Source of the DNA: an uncultured Clostridia bacterium
Lineage (GTDB): Bacteria; Bacillota; Clostridia; Christensenellales; Aristaeellaceae
Direction of reading: 5' to 3'
NCBI GenBank assembly: GCA_934631025.1
Contig: CAKTXR010000020.1
Location: 1 to 43,836 of the forward strand
Length of the DNA: 43,836 nucleotides
A program made the position numbers and the translations under genes. The notes beneath the pieces were generated by a model. The model had not been told where the DNA came from, made no database searches, and worked only from the letters and a program-made list of their open reading frames with translations. How positions within the stretch are numbered: position 1 is the stretch's first letter; every line of letters begins with the position of its first letter. Shown piece by piece: positions 1-7,683 of this stretch.

Positions 1-2
1 TA

Positions 3-68
3 TTCAAAAAGTCCTACGGCGTTACGCCCAACGAATACCGCGTAAACCGCGGCCGCATCGCGCTGTGA
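3..68 (+). CDS. AraC-family regulator, C-terminal fragment
   Basis: The last 21 codons of a gene that enters from the left end of the window. The readable residues FKKSYGVTPNEYR match the end of the second helix-turn-helix of AraC/XylS regulators, where FKK.. G.(S/T)P.EYR is the usual signature. The ligand-binding part and the target genes lie outside the window, so nothing can be said about the inducer. A terminator follows the stop codon directly. Confidence 0.75.
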   Translation, partial: FKKSYGVTPNEYRVNRGRIAL

Positions 69-80
69 AATGCGCATAAC

Positions 81-125
81 AAAAGATCGGAGCGTCCTTC
101 CCTGCGGAACGCGCCGATCTTTTTG
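81..125. terminator. Rho-independent terminator between the AraC fragment and dut
   Basis: A long imperfect hairpin (arms AAGATCGG-a-GCGT and ACGC-g-CCGATCTT) is followed by a T run. The opposite strand also ends in T after the stem, so it can serve both convergent genes. Confidence 0.8.
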
Positions 126-135
126 CTATGCTTTT

Positions 136-570
136 TTATTTCGTGCCTGTGGAGCCAAAGCCGCCGGCCCCGCGCGCCGTGTCGTCCAGTTCGCCCTCGT
201 CGAATTCGGCGCGGATCACCGGCGCGATCACCAGCTGCGCTATGCGCTCGCCCGGCTCGATCACGCGCGTTTCATGTCCGTGATTGTGGACGGCCACCAT
301 CACCTCGCCGCGATAGTCCGCGTCGATCACGCCCACCTTGTTGGCCGGCGCAAGATCCTGTTTGAGCGCCAGTCCGCTGCGCGCGTACACAAAGCCCGCC
401 GTCCCCTCGGGAATGGCCAGCGCCAGCCCCGTGGGCACGAGCGCCGTTTCGCCCGGACGTATGATCAGGTTTTCCTCCAGACAGGCGGTGAGATCGGCCC
501 CCGCCGCGCTCGCCGAGCCGTAGACTGGCAGCGCCGCGTTCGGCCGCAGCCGCTTGATTTTTACGTTCAT
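136..570 (-). CDS. dut: dUTP diphosphatase
   Basis: A 144-residue homotrimeric-type dUTPase that hydrolyses dUTP to dUMP and pyrophosphate, keeping uracil out of DNA and feeding thymidylate synthesis. All five family motifs are visible in order: AGADLTA (about 23-29), ARSGLALK, GVIDADYRGEV with the catalytic Asp, PGERIAQLV, and the C-terminal RGAGGFGSTG lid. Length is normal for the family. The start ATG is preceded by a G/A-rich ribosome site, and a good promoter lies about 40 bases upstream. It is monocistronic and convergent with the AraC fragment. Identification is secure. Confidence 0.96.
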   Translation of the reverse strand: MNVKIKRLRPNAALPVYGSASAAGADLTACLEENLIIRPGETALVPTGLALAIPEGTAGFVYARSGLALKQDLAPANKVGVIDADYRGEVMVAVHNHGHETRVIEPGERIAQLVIAPVIRAEFDEGELDDTARGAGGFGSTGTK

Positions 571-608
571 CGCTTGATTTCCCCCGTTTCCCTTGTCGTT
601 TGCACTTC

Positions 609-637
609 ATTATACCACAGCTTTCCGCTGCCGTCAA
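609..637 (-). promoter_or_regulatory. Promoter of dut
   Basis: Read on the minus strand, TTGACG and TATAAT are separated by 17 bases, close to the sigma-A consensus, about 40 bases upstream of the dut start. Confidence 0.8.
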
Positions 638-700
638 AACACGTGTATTGTTCGTGTTTCTGTGCGTTGATTAACGAATTGCGCCTGAAATAGCTGCCGT

Positions 701-718
701 TTCGTATTAATTTACGAA
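701..718. promoter_or_regulatory. Small AT-rich inverted repeat in the dut-purF intergenic region
   Basis: TTCGTA and TACGAA arms flank a six-base AT spacer. It sits upstream of both promoters and could be an operator, but only the symmetry supports this. Confidence 0.25.
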
Positions 719-757
719 CATTGATTGAAAATGTCACGCTTTTCATCGTATATTTCC

Positions 758-787
758 TTGACGGCGCGCGGCGGGGGATGCTATAAT
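758..787 (+). promoter_or_regulatory. Promoter of purF
   Basis: TTGACG and TATAAT are separated by 18 bases, and the -10 carries an upstream TG (TGC-TATAAT, extended -10). The 5' leader to the purF start is about 145 bases. I see no recognisable purine riboswitch fold in it. Confidence 0.75.
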
Positions 788-938
788 AAAGATGCAAAGA
801 GCCGCGCGGAACGCTTTTCGGGCGCGGCGCTGGGACGGAGCAAGGGCGCTTCGCACCGCTCTCCGCCTTTCCTGAAAAGCGATGTTCAAAAAGCGATCTT
901 CTACGACGTGCGCCGGCTATTGGGCGCGGGAGCAAACT

Positions 939-2360
939 ATGAGCAGTATCCATGATGAATGCGGCGTTTTCGGCGTGTACAGCCCCGATGTGTTCGACGT
1001 CGCGCCGCTGTGCTATCACGGCCTTTTCGCGCTTCAGCACCGCGGCCAGGAGAGCGCGGGCATCGCCGTCAATGAGAACGGGATCATGCGCTGCCACAAG
1101 GACGCCGGTCTGGTCAACGACGTCTTTACGCCCGAGATCGTCAAGTCGCTCGGGCAGGGCAATCTGGCCGTGGCGCACGTCCGCTACGGCACGACCGGCC
1201 TCAATCCCCGCCAGAACGCGCAGCCCATCGTGGTCAATCACATCAAAGGCCTCATGGCCATGGCGCACAACGGCGCGCTGACCAACGCAGGCGAGCTGCG
1301 CGAGGAGCTGGAGCTGGACGGCGCAATCTTCCATATGACCAGCGATTCGGAAATCATCACCCACTGCATCATCCGCGAGCGGCTCAAGTCGAACTCCGTC
1401 GAGGAGGCCGTGAGCCGCGCCATGGATCGCCTTGAGGGCGCGTATTCGCTCGTCATTATGTCCTCCACCAAGCTGATCGCCGTGCGCGATCCCCACGGCT
1501 TCCGTCCGCTGTGCATGGGCGAGATGGACGGCGGCCGCATCGTGTTCGCGTCGGAGAGCTGCGCGCTGGACAGCGTGGGCGCGACGTTCGTGCGCGACAT
1601 CGAGCCGGGCGAAATCGTCATCGTGGACAAAAACGGCGTGCGCACCGACCGTTCGCACGTCGGCAAATGCGACAAATCGCTCTGCGTGTTTGAGTTTATC
1701 TATATTTCCCGCCCCGATTCCGTCGTGGACGGCTCCAGCGTACACTGGGCGCGGCAGCGCGCGGGCAGCTTTTTGGCGCTCGAGCATCCCGTGCAGGCCG
1801 ACGTGGTCATCGGCGTGCCGGACAGCGGCATCGACGCGGCCATCGGCTACGCCCGCACCTCCGGCATTCCCTACGGCATCGGCTTCCTCAAAAACAAGTA
1901 TATCGGCCGCACGTTCATACAGCCCACGCAGGAGGATCGCGAGCTGAAGGTGCGCATCAAGCTCAACCCCATCTCCGCGACGGTCAAGGGCAAGCGCGTC
2001 GTGCTGGTGGACGATTCCATCGTGCGCGGCACGACGGCCATGCGCATCGTCAAGCTCCTGCGCAAGGCGGGCGCTTCCGAGGTGCATATGCGTTCCTCCG
2101 CGCCGCCCTTCAAACACCCCTGCTATTTCGGCATCGACGTGGACAGCGAGGATAACCTCATCGCCAGCAAATATTCTCTGGAGGAGATCCGCGAGAAACT
2201 GGGCGTGGATTCGCTGGGCTATCTCTCCGTCGACAACGCGAAAAAGCTGGCCGACAACACCTGCGGCTTCTGCACCGCCTGCTTCGACGGCAACTATCCC
2301 TGCAAGCCGCCGGCCTGCCAGCAGCGCAGTCTCTTCGAGCGCAGCATCGACGCTCAGTAA
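939..2360 (+). CDS. purF: Amidophosphoribosyltransferase
   Basis: This enzyme makes 5-phosphoribosylamine from PRPP and glutamine, the committed step of purine synthesis. I chose the ATG at 939 because it gives a short propeptide (MSSIHDE) followed by Cys8, the N-terminal nucleophile exposed after cleavage in Bacillus-type enzymes. A GGAG ribosome site precedes this ATG, and an in-frame ATG at 882 would add 19 unrelated residues. The glutaminase domain comes first, then the PRPP-binding loop VVLVDDSIVRGTT near residue 355. The C-terminal cysteines (CGFCTAC, CKPPAC) match the Bacillus type that carries a 4Fe-4S cluster. At 473 residues its length is typical. It stands alone here, without other pur genes. 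Confidence 0.96.
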   Translation: MSSIHDECGVFGVYSPDVFDVAPLCYHGLFALQHRGQESAGIAVNENGIMRCHKDAGLVNDVFTPEIVKSLGQGNLAVAHVRYGTTGLNPRQNAQPIVVNHIKGLMAMAHNGALTNAGELREELELDGAIFHMTSDSEIITHCIIRERLKSNSVEEAVSRAMDRLEGAYSLVIMSSTKLIAVRDPHGFRPLCMGEMDGGRIVFASESCALDSVGATFVRDIEPGEIVIVDKNGVRTDRSHVGKCDKSLCVFEFIYISRPDSVVDGSSVHWARQRAGSFLALEHPVQADVVIGVPDSGIDAAIGYARTSGIPYGIGFLKNKYIGRTFIQPTQEDRELKVRIKLNPISATVKGKRVVLVDDSIVRGTTAMRIVKLLRKAGASEVHMRSSAPPFKHPCYFGIDVDSEDNLIASKYSLEEIREKLGVDSLGYLSVDNAKKLADNTCGFCTACFDGNYPCKPPACQQRSLFERSIDAQ

Positions 2361-2378
2361 ATATTTCGTTTTTTCCAC

Positions 2379-2411
2379 ACGCCGTCCGGCTGCGCGCCGG
2401 ACGGCGTTTTC
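2379..2411 (+). terminator. Terminator of purF
   Basis: A perfect 12-bp stem (ACGCCGTCCGGC with its complement) and a five-base loop are followed by TTTTC, 19 bases after the purF stop. Confidence 0.9.
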
Positions 2412-2596
2412 GATGCGCTTCTGCGGCGGGGTGCGGCTGAAAACCCGCTAAACCTGTATCGCGGCCCGCGCGGAGGGCGCTTTTTATCGATCGCCGCGCC
2501 GACAAGCCCTGAGCGAGTGAAAGATCGCAGGCGGTGCGGCGGCTCTTTTTGCAACACACGCCAGAGCGTGCAGCGGATATTCCAACACAATGTCCA
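2412..2596. other. Non-coding stretch between purF and the five-gene operon
   Basis: No supported reading frame. It holds several short GC-rich self-complementary runs but no convincing hairpin with a T run. I see nothing further in it. Confidence 0.4.
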
Positions 2597-2626
2597 TTGA
2601 CAAGCGGGCGCGGCAGCGACTAAAAT
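2597..2626 (+). promoter_or_regulatory. Promoter of the IbrA/IbrB-like operon
   Basis: A consensus TTGACA and TAAAAT are separated by 18 bases, about 80 bases upstream of the first gene. The five-gene cassette therefore seems to be transcribed independently of purF. Confidence 0.7.
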
Positions 2627-2703
2627 AAGTACAAAAAGAGGCGCTGCGTACGCCTGTGCGGAAGCGGTTTTCGGCGCGTGCAATCCGGCGGAAGGTGATC
2701 GAG

Positions 2704-3675
2704 ATGAAGGAACTGGCGGCGTTCTGCGCGCTCGTGCGGGCGCTGATTCCCGCGCGGCGGGACGGCGCTGAACCGGCGCTGCGCGACGCGCGCGTTTCCT
2801 TTATCAGGCGCTTTCCGGCGGTGCAGGCGGCCTGCGTGCTTGTGCGGGACGACGCGGACGATCTGGCTGCGGCCTACGCGGCGCACGTTCTGAAAACGCA
2901 GACCGATCCCGCGTGGTGGCGCGAGAACGCGCGGGCCATGACCGAAGCGTGGTTCATCTGGCGCTACGCCGTGCAGAACGGGCTGATCGAGGATGAAGCC
3001 GGCGCGCCGCCGGATGCGCCGGTCGTCATGAAGCGCGAGCGGGAAATCGGGCAGGCGCAGATCTTCGTCGAGCGCTCGGTCAGGCGCTGCGACGAGGGAC
3101 GCATACTGATCTGCTGCACGCCGGAGACGGACGCGCTGCGGGCGCTGGGTTATGCGGCGCGGGACGGACGCTACGCCCGCCGCGTGGACGAATGCGCGGG
3201 CGGGATCATGCAGCGCGCCGCCGAGGCCGGGGAGACGCTGCTGGCGGCGGGCTATACGCTGACGCTGCCCGACGAAGCGCTGCGGGACAGAATCGCGGCG
3301 GGGGATTACGCGCCGGAAAGGCGGCACTGGGTGCGCGCGGCCGGGCGGCCGGACGTATTGCGGCTGACCTATCCGCACGATCCGACGCTGCACCGCTATG
3401 TCTGCATGGCGGGCGGCCGCTGGAACGGGCGCTATGTGGAGCTGCCCATCAGCTGTGCCGGCCGGCTGGACGATCTGATCCGGCTCTACGGCTTTAACGT
3501 GACGGAGGAAGCGGGAAAGCGCATCGCGGCCTGGAAGCGCGCGCTGGAGACGGCGCAGGTTTACCGGCCGCGCAAGCGCCCCCAGAGCGAGCTGCCGCGG
3601 CCGGAGGATATGTTCCGCAAAATGCTGGCGCGCGAGACGGAAGTGCCGCGCGATTTGATGGACGATGATGAATGA
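2704..3675 (+). CDS. Uncharacterised protein, first gene of the cassette, possible HARP-like C-terminus
   Basis: I do not recognise this 323-residue protein as a whole. The ATG at 2704 is chosen because a GAAGGTGAT ribosome site precedes it. There is no signal peptide or membrane segment, so it is probably cytoplasmic. Residues 1-100 are Ala/Arg-rich and mostly helical. Residues about 216-275 read like the HARP-type or substrate-recognition module found before some SNF2 ATPases: a strand region, GGRWNGRYVELPIS, then a Leu-rich helix and GFNVTEEA. That assignment is an inference from pattern, not a database match. The C-terminus is basic (RPRKRP) and then acidic. Its stop overlaps the next gene's start by 11 bases, so the two are probably translationally coupled and may form one complex. 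Confidence 0.7.
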   Translation: MKELAAFCALVRALIPARRDGAEPALRDARVSFIRRFPAVQAACVLVRDDADDLAAAYAAHVLKTQTDPAWWRENARAMTEAWFIWRYAVQNGLIEDEAGAPPDAPVVMKREREIGQAQIFVERSVRRCDEGRILICCTPETDALRALGYAARDGRYARRVDECAGGIMQRAAEAGETLLAAGYTLTLPDEALRDRIAAGDYAPERRHWVRAAGRPDVLRLTYPHDPTLHRYVCMAGGRWNGRYVELPISCAGRLDDLIRLYGFNVTEEAGKRIAAWKRALETAQVYRPRKRPQSELPRPEDMFRKMLARETEVPRDLMDDDE

Positions 3676-4936
3676 ACCGCTGCATCCCATGCAGGTCAGC
3701 GCCGTGGAGAAGCTCAGGCGGCTGCGCGTCGGCGCGCTCTATGCTGAGCGGCAGGAGGGCAAGATGCGCACCGTGGCGGCGCTGATCGGCGACCGCTTTG
3801 CGCGCGGCAGGATCGATCGGGCGCTCTGGCTGTGTACGCACCGGCGCGAGGGGCTGATTCGGGGCGGCGCGCGGCGCTATCTGGGCGAATATGAAGCGCG
3901 CATCCGCGTCTGCGGGCTGGAGAGCCTGTCGCACAATCTGCCGCTGTTTCTGGAGCTGGCGGAGCAGTGCGAAGAGGGGCGCGTCATGCTGGTGATCGAC
4001 AACGGACTGCTGATTAAAAACCCCGATACATTGCGCACGCGCCGCGTGATCGAGCTGAGCGAGCGCTGCCGCTATCGCCTGCTGATCAGCGACGTACCGC
4101 TCACGCGCCGTGCGTCCGATATGTTCTCGCAGTGGTACGCGCTGGACTGGCGCATACTGGGCTATCGCACCTACTGGGCGTTCTGCGTCAATCATGTGAA
4201 GGATGGCGAAAGCCGCGGCATGGACTATCTGGCGCGCGCCATCGCGCCCTACAGCGCGCAACTGCTGCGCGAGGACGTTCAGTCCACGGCGGGGCGGCGC
4301 GAGTATGTCTGGCAGTTCCGGCTGCCGGGTGCGCTCATGAGCCACTATCGCGCGGTGTCCGAGCGCTTCATGTGGAAGGCGGCCGCCTCGAACATGGGCG
4401 TGTATCGGATGCTGCTGGCCTGCCGCCATGTGGCGAGCGGGCGGCGCGTCGTGCGCGATTATCCGCTGGAGACGGAGCCGTTTTATGAGGACGACGGCTG
4501 CAATGCCCGTCTGGCCGCGCTGGAGGAGGTGCTTTCGGCCTTTCCCGGGCGGCGGACGCTGGTGCTGTGCTATTACCGCTTCGAGTGCGAGACGGTGATG
4601 CGTTTTCTGGCGGCGCGCTACGGCGAGAAACGCGTCGCGCGCTACGACGCCGTTGAGGAGACGGCGCGCGACTACACCGTCATGAACTCTCAGGCCGACG
4701 AATGGGAGAGCGCGCGGCTTCAGGCCGAGCTGATCGTCTATTACAGCAGCGACTGGAACTGGAAGGCGCGCCATGAAAAGGAAAAGCGCTGCCAGAGCGC
4801 CTTGTCCGGCGGCGAATTGACGGTGGTCAGTCTGGTCGCCGCCGATACGGTGGAGATGCAGATACTGCGCTGCGTCTGGCAGAAGGACAGGCTGATCAAC
4901 GCGCTCAGGCGCGAGCTGGCCGAACGGAAGGAGTGA
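3665..4936 (+). CDS. Degenerate SNF2-like ATPase/helicase
   Basis: A 423-residue protein with the layout of an SNF2 superfamily-2 ATPase but altered motifs. Motif I is AERQEGKMRT (residues 27-36) where a GxGKT loop is expected. Motif II is DNGLLIKN (112-119), where SNF2 proteins have DEAHxIKN. Motif III is SDVPLTRR (142-149) in place of TGTPLxNN. The downstream SDMFSQWYALDWRILG still follows the SNF2 pattern. In the second RecA-like lobe, SSDWNW, the Arg/Gln of KRCQ and ADTVEMQIL resemble motifs V and VI. Loss of the motif II Glu suggests weak or absent ATP hydrolysis. It may instead be a structural DNA-binding partner of the IbrA-like protein encoded eight bases downstream. Confidence 0.75.
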   Translation: MMNEPLHPMQVSAVEKLRRLRVGALYAERQEGKMRTVAALIGDRFARGRIDRALWLCTHRREGLIRGGARRYLGEYEARIRVCGLESLSHNLPLFLELAEQCEEGRVMLVIDNGLLIKNPDTLRTRRVIELSERCRYRLLISDVPLTRRASDMFSQWYALDWRILGYRTYWAFCVNHVKDGESRGMDYLARAIAPYSAQLLREDVQSTAGRREYVWQFRLPGALMSHYRAVSERFMWKAAASNMGVYRMLLACRHVASGRRVVRDYPLETEPFYEDDGCNARLAALEEVLSAFPGRRTLVLCYYRFECETVMRFLAARYGEKRVARYDAVEETARDYTVMNSQADEWESARLQAELIVYYSSDWNWKARHEKEKRCQSALSGGELTVVSLVAADTVEMQILRCVWQKDRLINALRRELAERKE

Positions 4937-4943
4937 GAGGGCT

Positions 4944-6263
4944 GTGCCCAAAATCTACGAGAGCAAAAACGTGCTGGACGCGGCCTTCGAGCGGCTGACG
5001 CTGATCTTCGAGCGCTTCGACAGCGTGTATTTCGCCGTGTCGGGCGGCAAGGATTCGGGCGTTATGGTGCAGCTGGCCGAAATCGTGGCCGCGCGCCTGA
5101 ACCGGACGTACGACGTGCTCTATATCGACTTTGAAGCGCAGTACGCGCACACGATCGACTATATCAACCGGCTCAAGACGCTGCCGCATATCGGAAAATT
5201 CTATCATGTCGCGCTGCCCATGGCGCTGCGCAACGCCGTCTCCATGCTCCAGCCCAAGTGGATCTGCTGGGACGAGGAAGCGCGCGATCTGTGGGTGCGT
5301 CCCCTGCCCGAGGACGCGATCACCGAGCGCAACAACCCGTGGCCGTGGTTCCGGCGCGGCGAGGAATTCGAGGAGTTCATCGTCGAGTTCGCGCGCTGGT
5401 ATCACGAAGGGCATCCCGGGCTTGTGGCCTGCGGCGTGGGCATCCGCGCCGACGAGAGCCTCAATCGCTTCCAGACCATCGCCTTTTACGAGCGCAAGGA
5501 GGAATTCGAGGGCCGTCACTGGACGACGAAGCTGGACGAGGGGCTGTATAACTTCTATCCGATATACGACTGGCGCGTCGAGGACATATGGGGCGCGGTG
5601 AGCCGGCTTGATCTGATGAGCAACGAGATCTACGAGCTGATGTACAAAAACGGGCTGGGCATCCATCAGCAGCGGCTCTGCCAGCCCTATGGCGACGATC
5701 AGCGCAACGGGCTGGATCAGTTCCGCGCGCTGGAACCGGAGACGTGGGAGAAGGTGCTCAACCGCGTCAACGGCGTGAACTTCGGCAATATCTACTGCCG
5801 CACGACGGCGCTGGGCAACATCAAGTCCTTCAAGCCGGACGGCATGAGCTGGGAGGCCTACACGGTGTTCCTGCTCGAAAGCATCGGCCTTTATAACCGC
5901 GATCTGATGCTGCACTATTACGGCAAGATCAGGAAGTTCCTGCGCTGGTACGAAAAGCACGAGGGCATATCGGTTCAGGACGTGCCCGGCGAGGCCGACA
6001 AGAAGCTCGAGCAGCAGAAGAAGGCGGTCAGCTGGCGGCGCATCGCGCGCTCGCTCGAAAAGAACGACTTTTACATGAAGCGGCTCTCCTTTTCGCAGAC
6101 CAAATCGGACGCGGAGAAGCTGGAAAAATTCGTGCGGACGTGGAGCGATTTTCTGAACCGTGACACCGACACGAGCGACGCGGATCTGCGCCGCTTCATC
6201 GAGCGGCGGGAGCTGGAACAGCAGACGAGGGGATGGGAAGCGAATGGAGATACTCAGACTTGA
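4944..6263 (+). CDS. IbrA-like PAPS-reductase-family protein (PP-loop, DUF3440 type)
   Basis: A 439-residue ATP-pyrophosphatase-fold protein. The PP-loop SGGKDS lies at residues 33-38, followed by YIDFEAQY, which resembles the second strand of PAPS reductases. The long C-terminal part, with NRVNGVNFGNIYCR and a YGKIRKFLRWYEKH helix, is typical of IbrA/DUF3440 proteins rather than the assimilatory enzyme. The start is a GTG at 4944 with AAGGAG 10 bases upstream. IbrA was described together with the ParB-like IbrB as a regulator pair on an E. coli prophage. PP-loop relatives such as DndC act in DNA phosphorothioation. Here it heads the second half of the cassette and overlaps the next gene by 20 bases. 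The substrate is unknown. Confidence 0.85.
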   Translation: MPKIYESKNVLDAAFERLTLIFERFDSVYFAVSGGKDSGVMVQLAEIVAARLNRTYDVLYIDFEAQYAHTIDYINRLKTLPHIGKFYHVALPMALRNAVSMLQPKWICWDEEARDLWVRPLPEDAITERNNPWPWFRRGEEFEEFIVEFARWYHEGHPGLVACGVGIRADESLNRFQTIAFYERKEEFEGRHWTTKLDEGLYNFYPIYDWRVEDIWGAVSRLDLMSNEIYELMYKNGLGIHQQRLCQPYGDDQRNGLDQFRALEPETWEKVLNRVNGVNFGNIYCRTTALGNIKSFKPDGMSWEAYTVFLLESIGLYNRDLMLHYYGKIRKFLRWYEKHEGISVQDVPGEADKKLEQQKKAVSWRRIARSLEKNDFYMKRLSFSQTKSDAEKLEKFVRTWSDFLNRDTDTSDADLRRFIERRELEQQTRGWEANGDTQT

Positions 6264-6600
6264 GCGCGGAGATCAGCGCTTTTACGACTATCTGGGGCCG
6301 GTGTTCGGCTCGCGCATCGTCGAAAAGGACACGGGCGACCGCTTTTACGACGACGTAGGCAAGGTGTGGTATGTCCTGCCCGGCCGCGGCGCGGCTTCCG
6401 TGCGGCAGGGCGTGCTGCGCAATTTCTGGGCGGTCGATCGGGAGACGGCCGACGAGCTGGCGGCGGCGCTGCGGGCGGACAATCCGCGTCTGGGCGGCGT
6501 CGCGCCCCGACGGTATGAGCAGGCGTTCGTGAACTGCGGCTTTACCGTGCAGGGCTATCGCAAGAATTTCATCGAGGTATACATGAGTGAAAAAGATTGA
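6244..6600 (+). CDS. Small GNAT/Mom-like protein between ibrA-like and ibrB-like genes
   Basis: A 118-residue protein starting at the ATG at 6244, inside the end of the upstream gene. The C-terminal half (YEQAFVNCGFTVQGYRKNFIEV, residues 91-112) resembles the last GNAT motif, in which a Tyr/Cys-Gly-Phe helix-strand passes into a Gly-Tyr strand. Phage Mu Mom, which modifies adenine in DNA, has been modelled on the same fold. The acyl-CoA loop motif is not clearly present, and I cannot name an acyl donor. Its sandwiched position implies the same pathway as its neighbours. It overlaps the following gene by 14 bases. Family assignment is tentative, but the gene itself is well supported by coupling and codon use. 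Confidence 0.6.
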   Translation: MEILRLERGDQRFYDYLGPVFGSRIVEKDTGDRFYDDVGKVWYVLPGRGAASVRQGVLRNFWAVDRETADELAAALRADNPRLGGVAPRRYEQAFVNCGFTVQGYRKNFIEVYMSEKD

Positions 6601-7135
6601 CTTTCCGGTCATGAACGTGCGCATGGTGCCCGCGGACAAGATCGTGGCCAACGACTACAATCCCAACCGCATGGCTTCGCCGGAGCTGAAGCTGCTCAAG
6701 ATCTCCATCGAGGAGGACGGCTACACGCAGCCCATCGTGACCTATTATAATGAAGAAAAGGATGCTTACGAGGTGGTGGACGGCTTTCACCGCTGGCTGG
6801 TGAACGAGATGTACTTCCATCTGCCGGCGCTGCCCGTGACGGTGATCGACAAGCCCATCGACCAGCGCATCGCCAGCACCATCCGGCACAACCGCGCGCG
6901 CGGCACGCATCAGATCGTGGATATGTCGCAGATCGTCTGCCGGCTGACCGGTCAGGGCTGGAGCGATCAGCGCATATGCACCTATCTGGGCATGGAGCTG
7001 GACGAGGTGATCCGCTTAAAGCAGGTGAGCGGCCTGAAGGAGGCCTTCGCCAATCACGTCTTTTCGAAATCATGGGAGGAATTTGAACGCCGGCTCCAGC
7101 AGGAGGAAGGGGACGAAAGCGCGCCGAAAAAATAA
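6587..7135 (+). CDS. IbrB-like ParB-family protein
   Basis: A 182-residue ParB/Srx-fold protein. The start is a GTG at 6587 within the previous gene (coupled translation). The N-terminal domain has the ParB order: a VPADKIVANDYNPN strand and turn (14-27), an EEDGYTQPI helix (42-50), VVDGFHRW (63-70) and an Arg-rich HNRARGTH stretch (101-108). A helix-turn-helix-like region (about 124-146, WSDQRICTYLGM..DEV) follows. ParB-fold proteins bind CTP or act as nucleases or kinase-like enzymes. The IbrB and DndB relatives act beside PAPS-reductase-like partners. It is the last gene of the cassette, and I see no terminator directly after it. Confidence 0.85.
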   Translation: MKKIDFPVMNVRMVPADKIVANDYNPNRMASPELKLLKISIEEDGYTQPIVTYYNEEKDAYEVVDGFHRWLVNEMYFHLPALPVTVIDKPIDQRIASTIRHNRARGTHQIVDMSQIVCRLTGQGWSDQRICTYLGMELDEVIRLKQVSGLKEAFANHVFSKSWEEFERRLQQEEGDESAPKK

Positions 7136-7150
7136 TTGAGCGCGTATAAC

Positions 7151-7179
7151 TTGCTTTTTCGCCGCCTTTGTGATATGCT
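7151..7179 (+). promoter_or_regulatory. Probable promoter of the DtxR/MntR-type gene
   Basis: TTGCTT and TATGCT are separated by 17 bases, about 75 bases upstream of the regulator gene. It is a moderate match. An operator for autoregulation was not identified. Confidence 0.5.
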
Positions 7180-7252
7180 TAATAATAAGGGTATTGTATC
7201 GATTGCGCGCTCGAGCGCGGACGGCGTTTCCCCAGAAAGAAGGCGATTCCCC

Positions 7253-7636
7253 ATGAAGATCCTCAAATCCTCTGAAGATTATCTCGAAGCCATGCTCATC
7301 ATGAAGGAAGTCCATGGCTATATTCGCTCCATCGACATTGCCATGGAGCTGGGCGTGACCAAGCCCAGCGTCAGCTACGCCACAAAGCGGCTGCGCGAGA
7401 ACGGCTATATCACCATGGACAAGGACGGCTTTATCACGCTGACCGACAAGGGCATGGCCATCGCCGCGCACATCTATGAGCGGCACAAGGTGCTCACCAG
7501 CGTGCTCATCCAGCTGGGCGTGAATCCCGAGACGGCGCGCGAGGACGCGTGCAAGCTGGAGCACGACATCAGCGACGAATCCTTTGACGCGCTGAAAAGG
7601 CATCTGGAGAAAAACGGCGAGCAGAGCAAGGTATGA
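7253..7636 (+). CDS. DtxR/MntR-family metal-dependent regulator
   Basis: A 127-residue two-domain regulator: a winged helix (about 5-60, SIDIAMELGVTKPSVSYATK recognition helix) and the metal-binding dimerisation domain, with no SH3 domain. Candidate metal ligands are Asp9, Glu12, His78, Cys100, Glu103 and His104. Asp9 corresponds to the MntR ligand, whereas Cys100 in CKLEH corresponds to the DtxR/IdeR ligand, so iron-versus-manganese specificity cannot be told from sequence. The start at 7253 is chosen because the upstream in-frame extension shows no family similarity. No metal transporter gene is adjacent, so the regulon lies elsewhere. Confidence 0.88.
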   Translation: MKILKSSEDYLEAMLIMKEVHGYIRSIDIAMELGVTKPSVSYATKRLRENGYITMDKDGFITLTDKGMAIAAHIYERHKVLTSVLIQLGVNPETAREDACKLEHDISDESFDALKRHLEKNGEQSKV

Positions 7637-7640
7637 AAAG

Positions 7641-7683
7641 GGCGGCTTCTTCTCATGCGCGGGAGAAGCCGCCTGCTTTTTTT
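7641..7683. terminator. Bidirectional terminator
   Basis: A stem of about 13 bp (GGCGGCTTCT paired with AGAAGCCGCC, extended) with a T run on the plus side and four T on the minus side. It separates the convergent metal regulator and SGNH hydrolase genes. Confidence 0.88.

Noticed and set aside
788..938. Purine riboswitch in the purF leader
   Set aside because: I could not find the paired loops and conserved junction bases of the purine or PRPP/ppGpp classes. The leader is only GC-rich with short inverted runs.
567..2378. 603-codon open frame on the minus strand opposite purF
   Set aside because: It lies antisense to a clearly identified gene, has no family motifs and arises from high GC at third codon positions.
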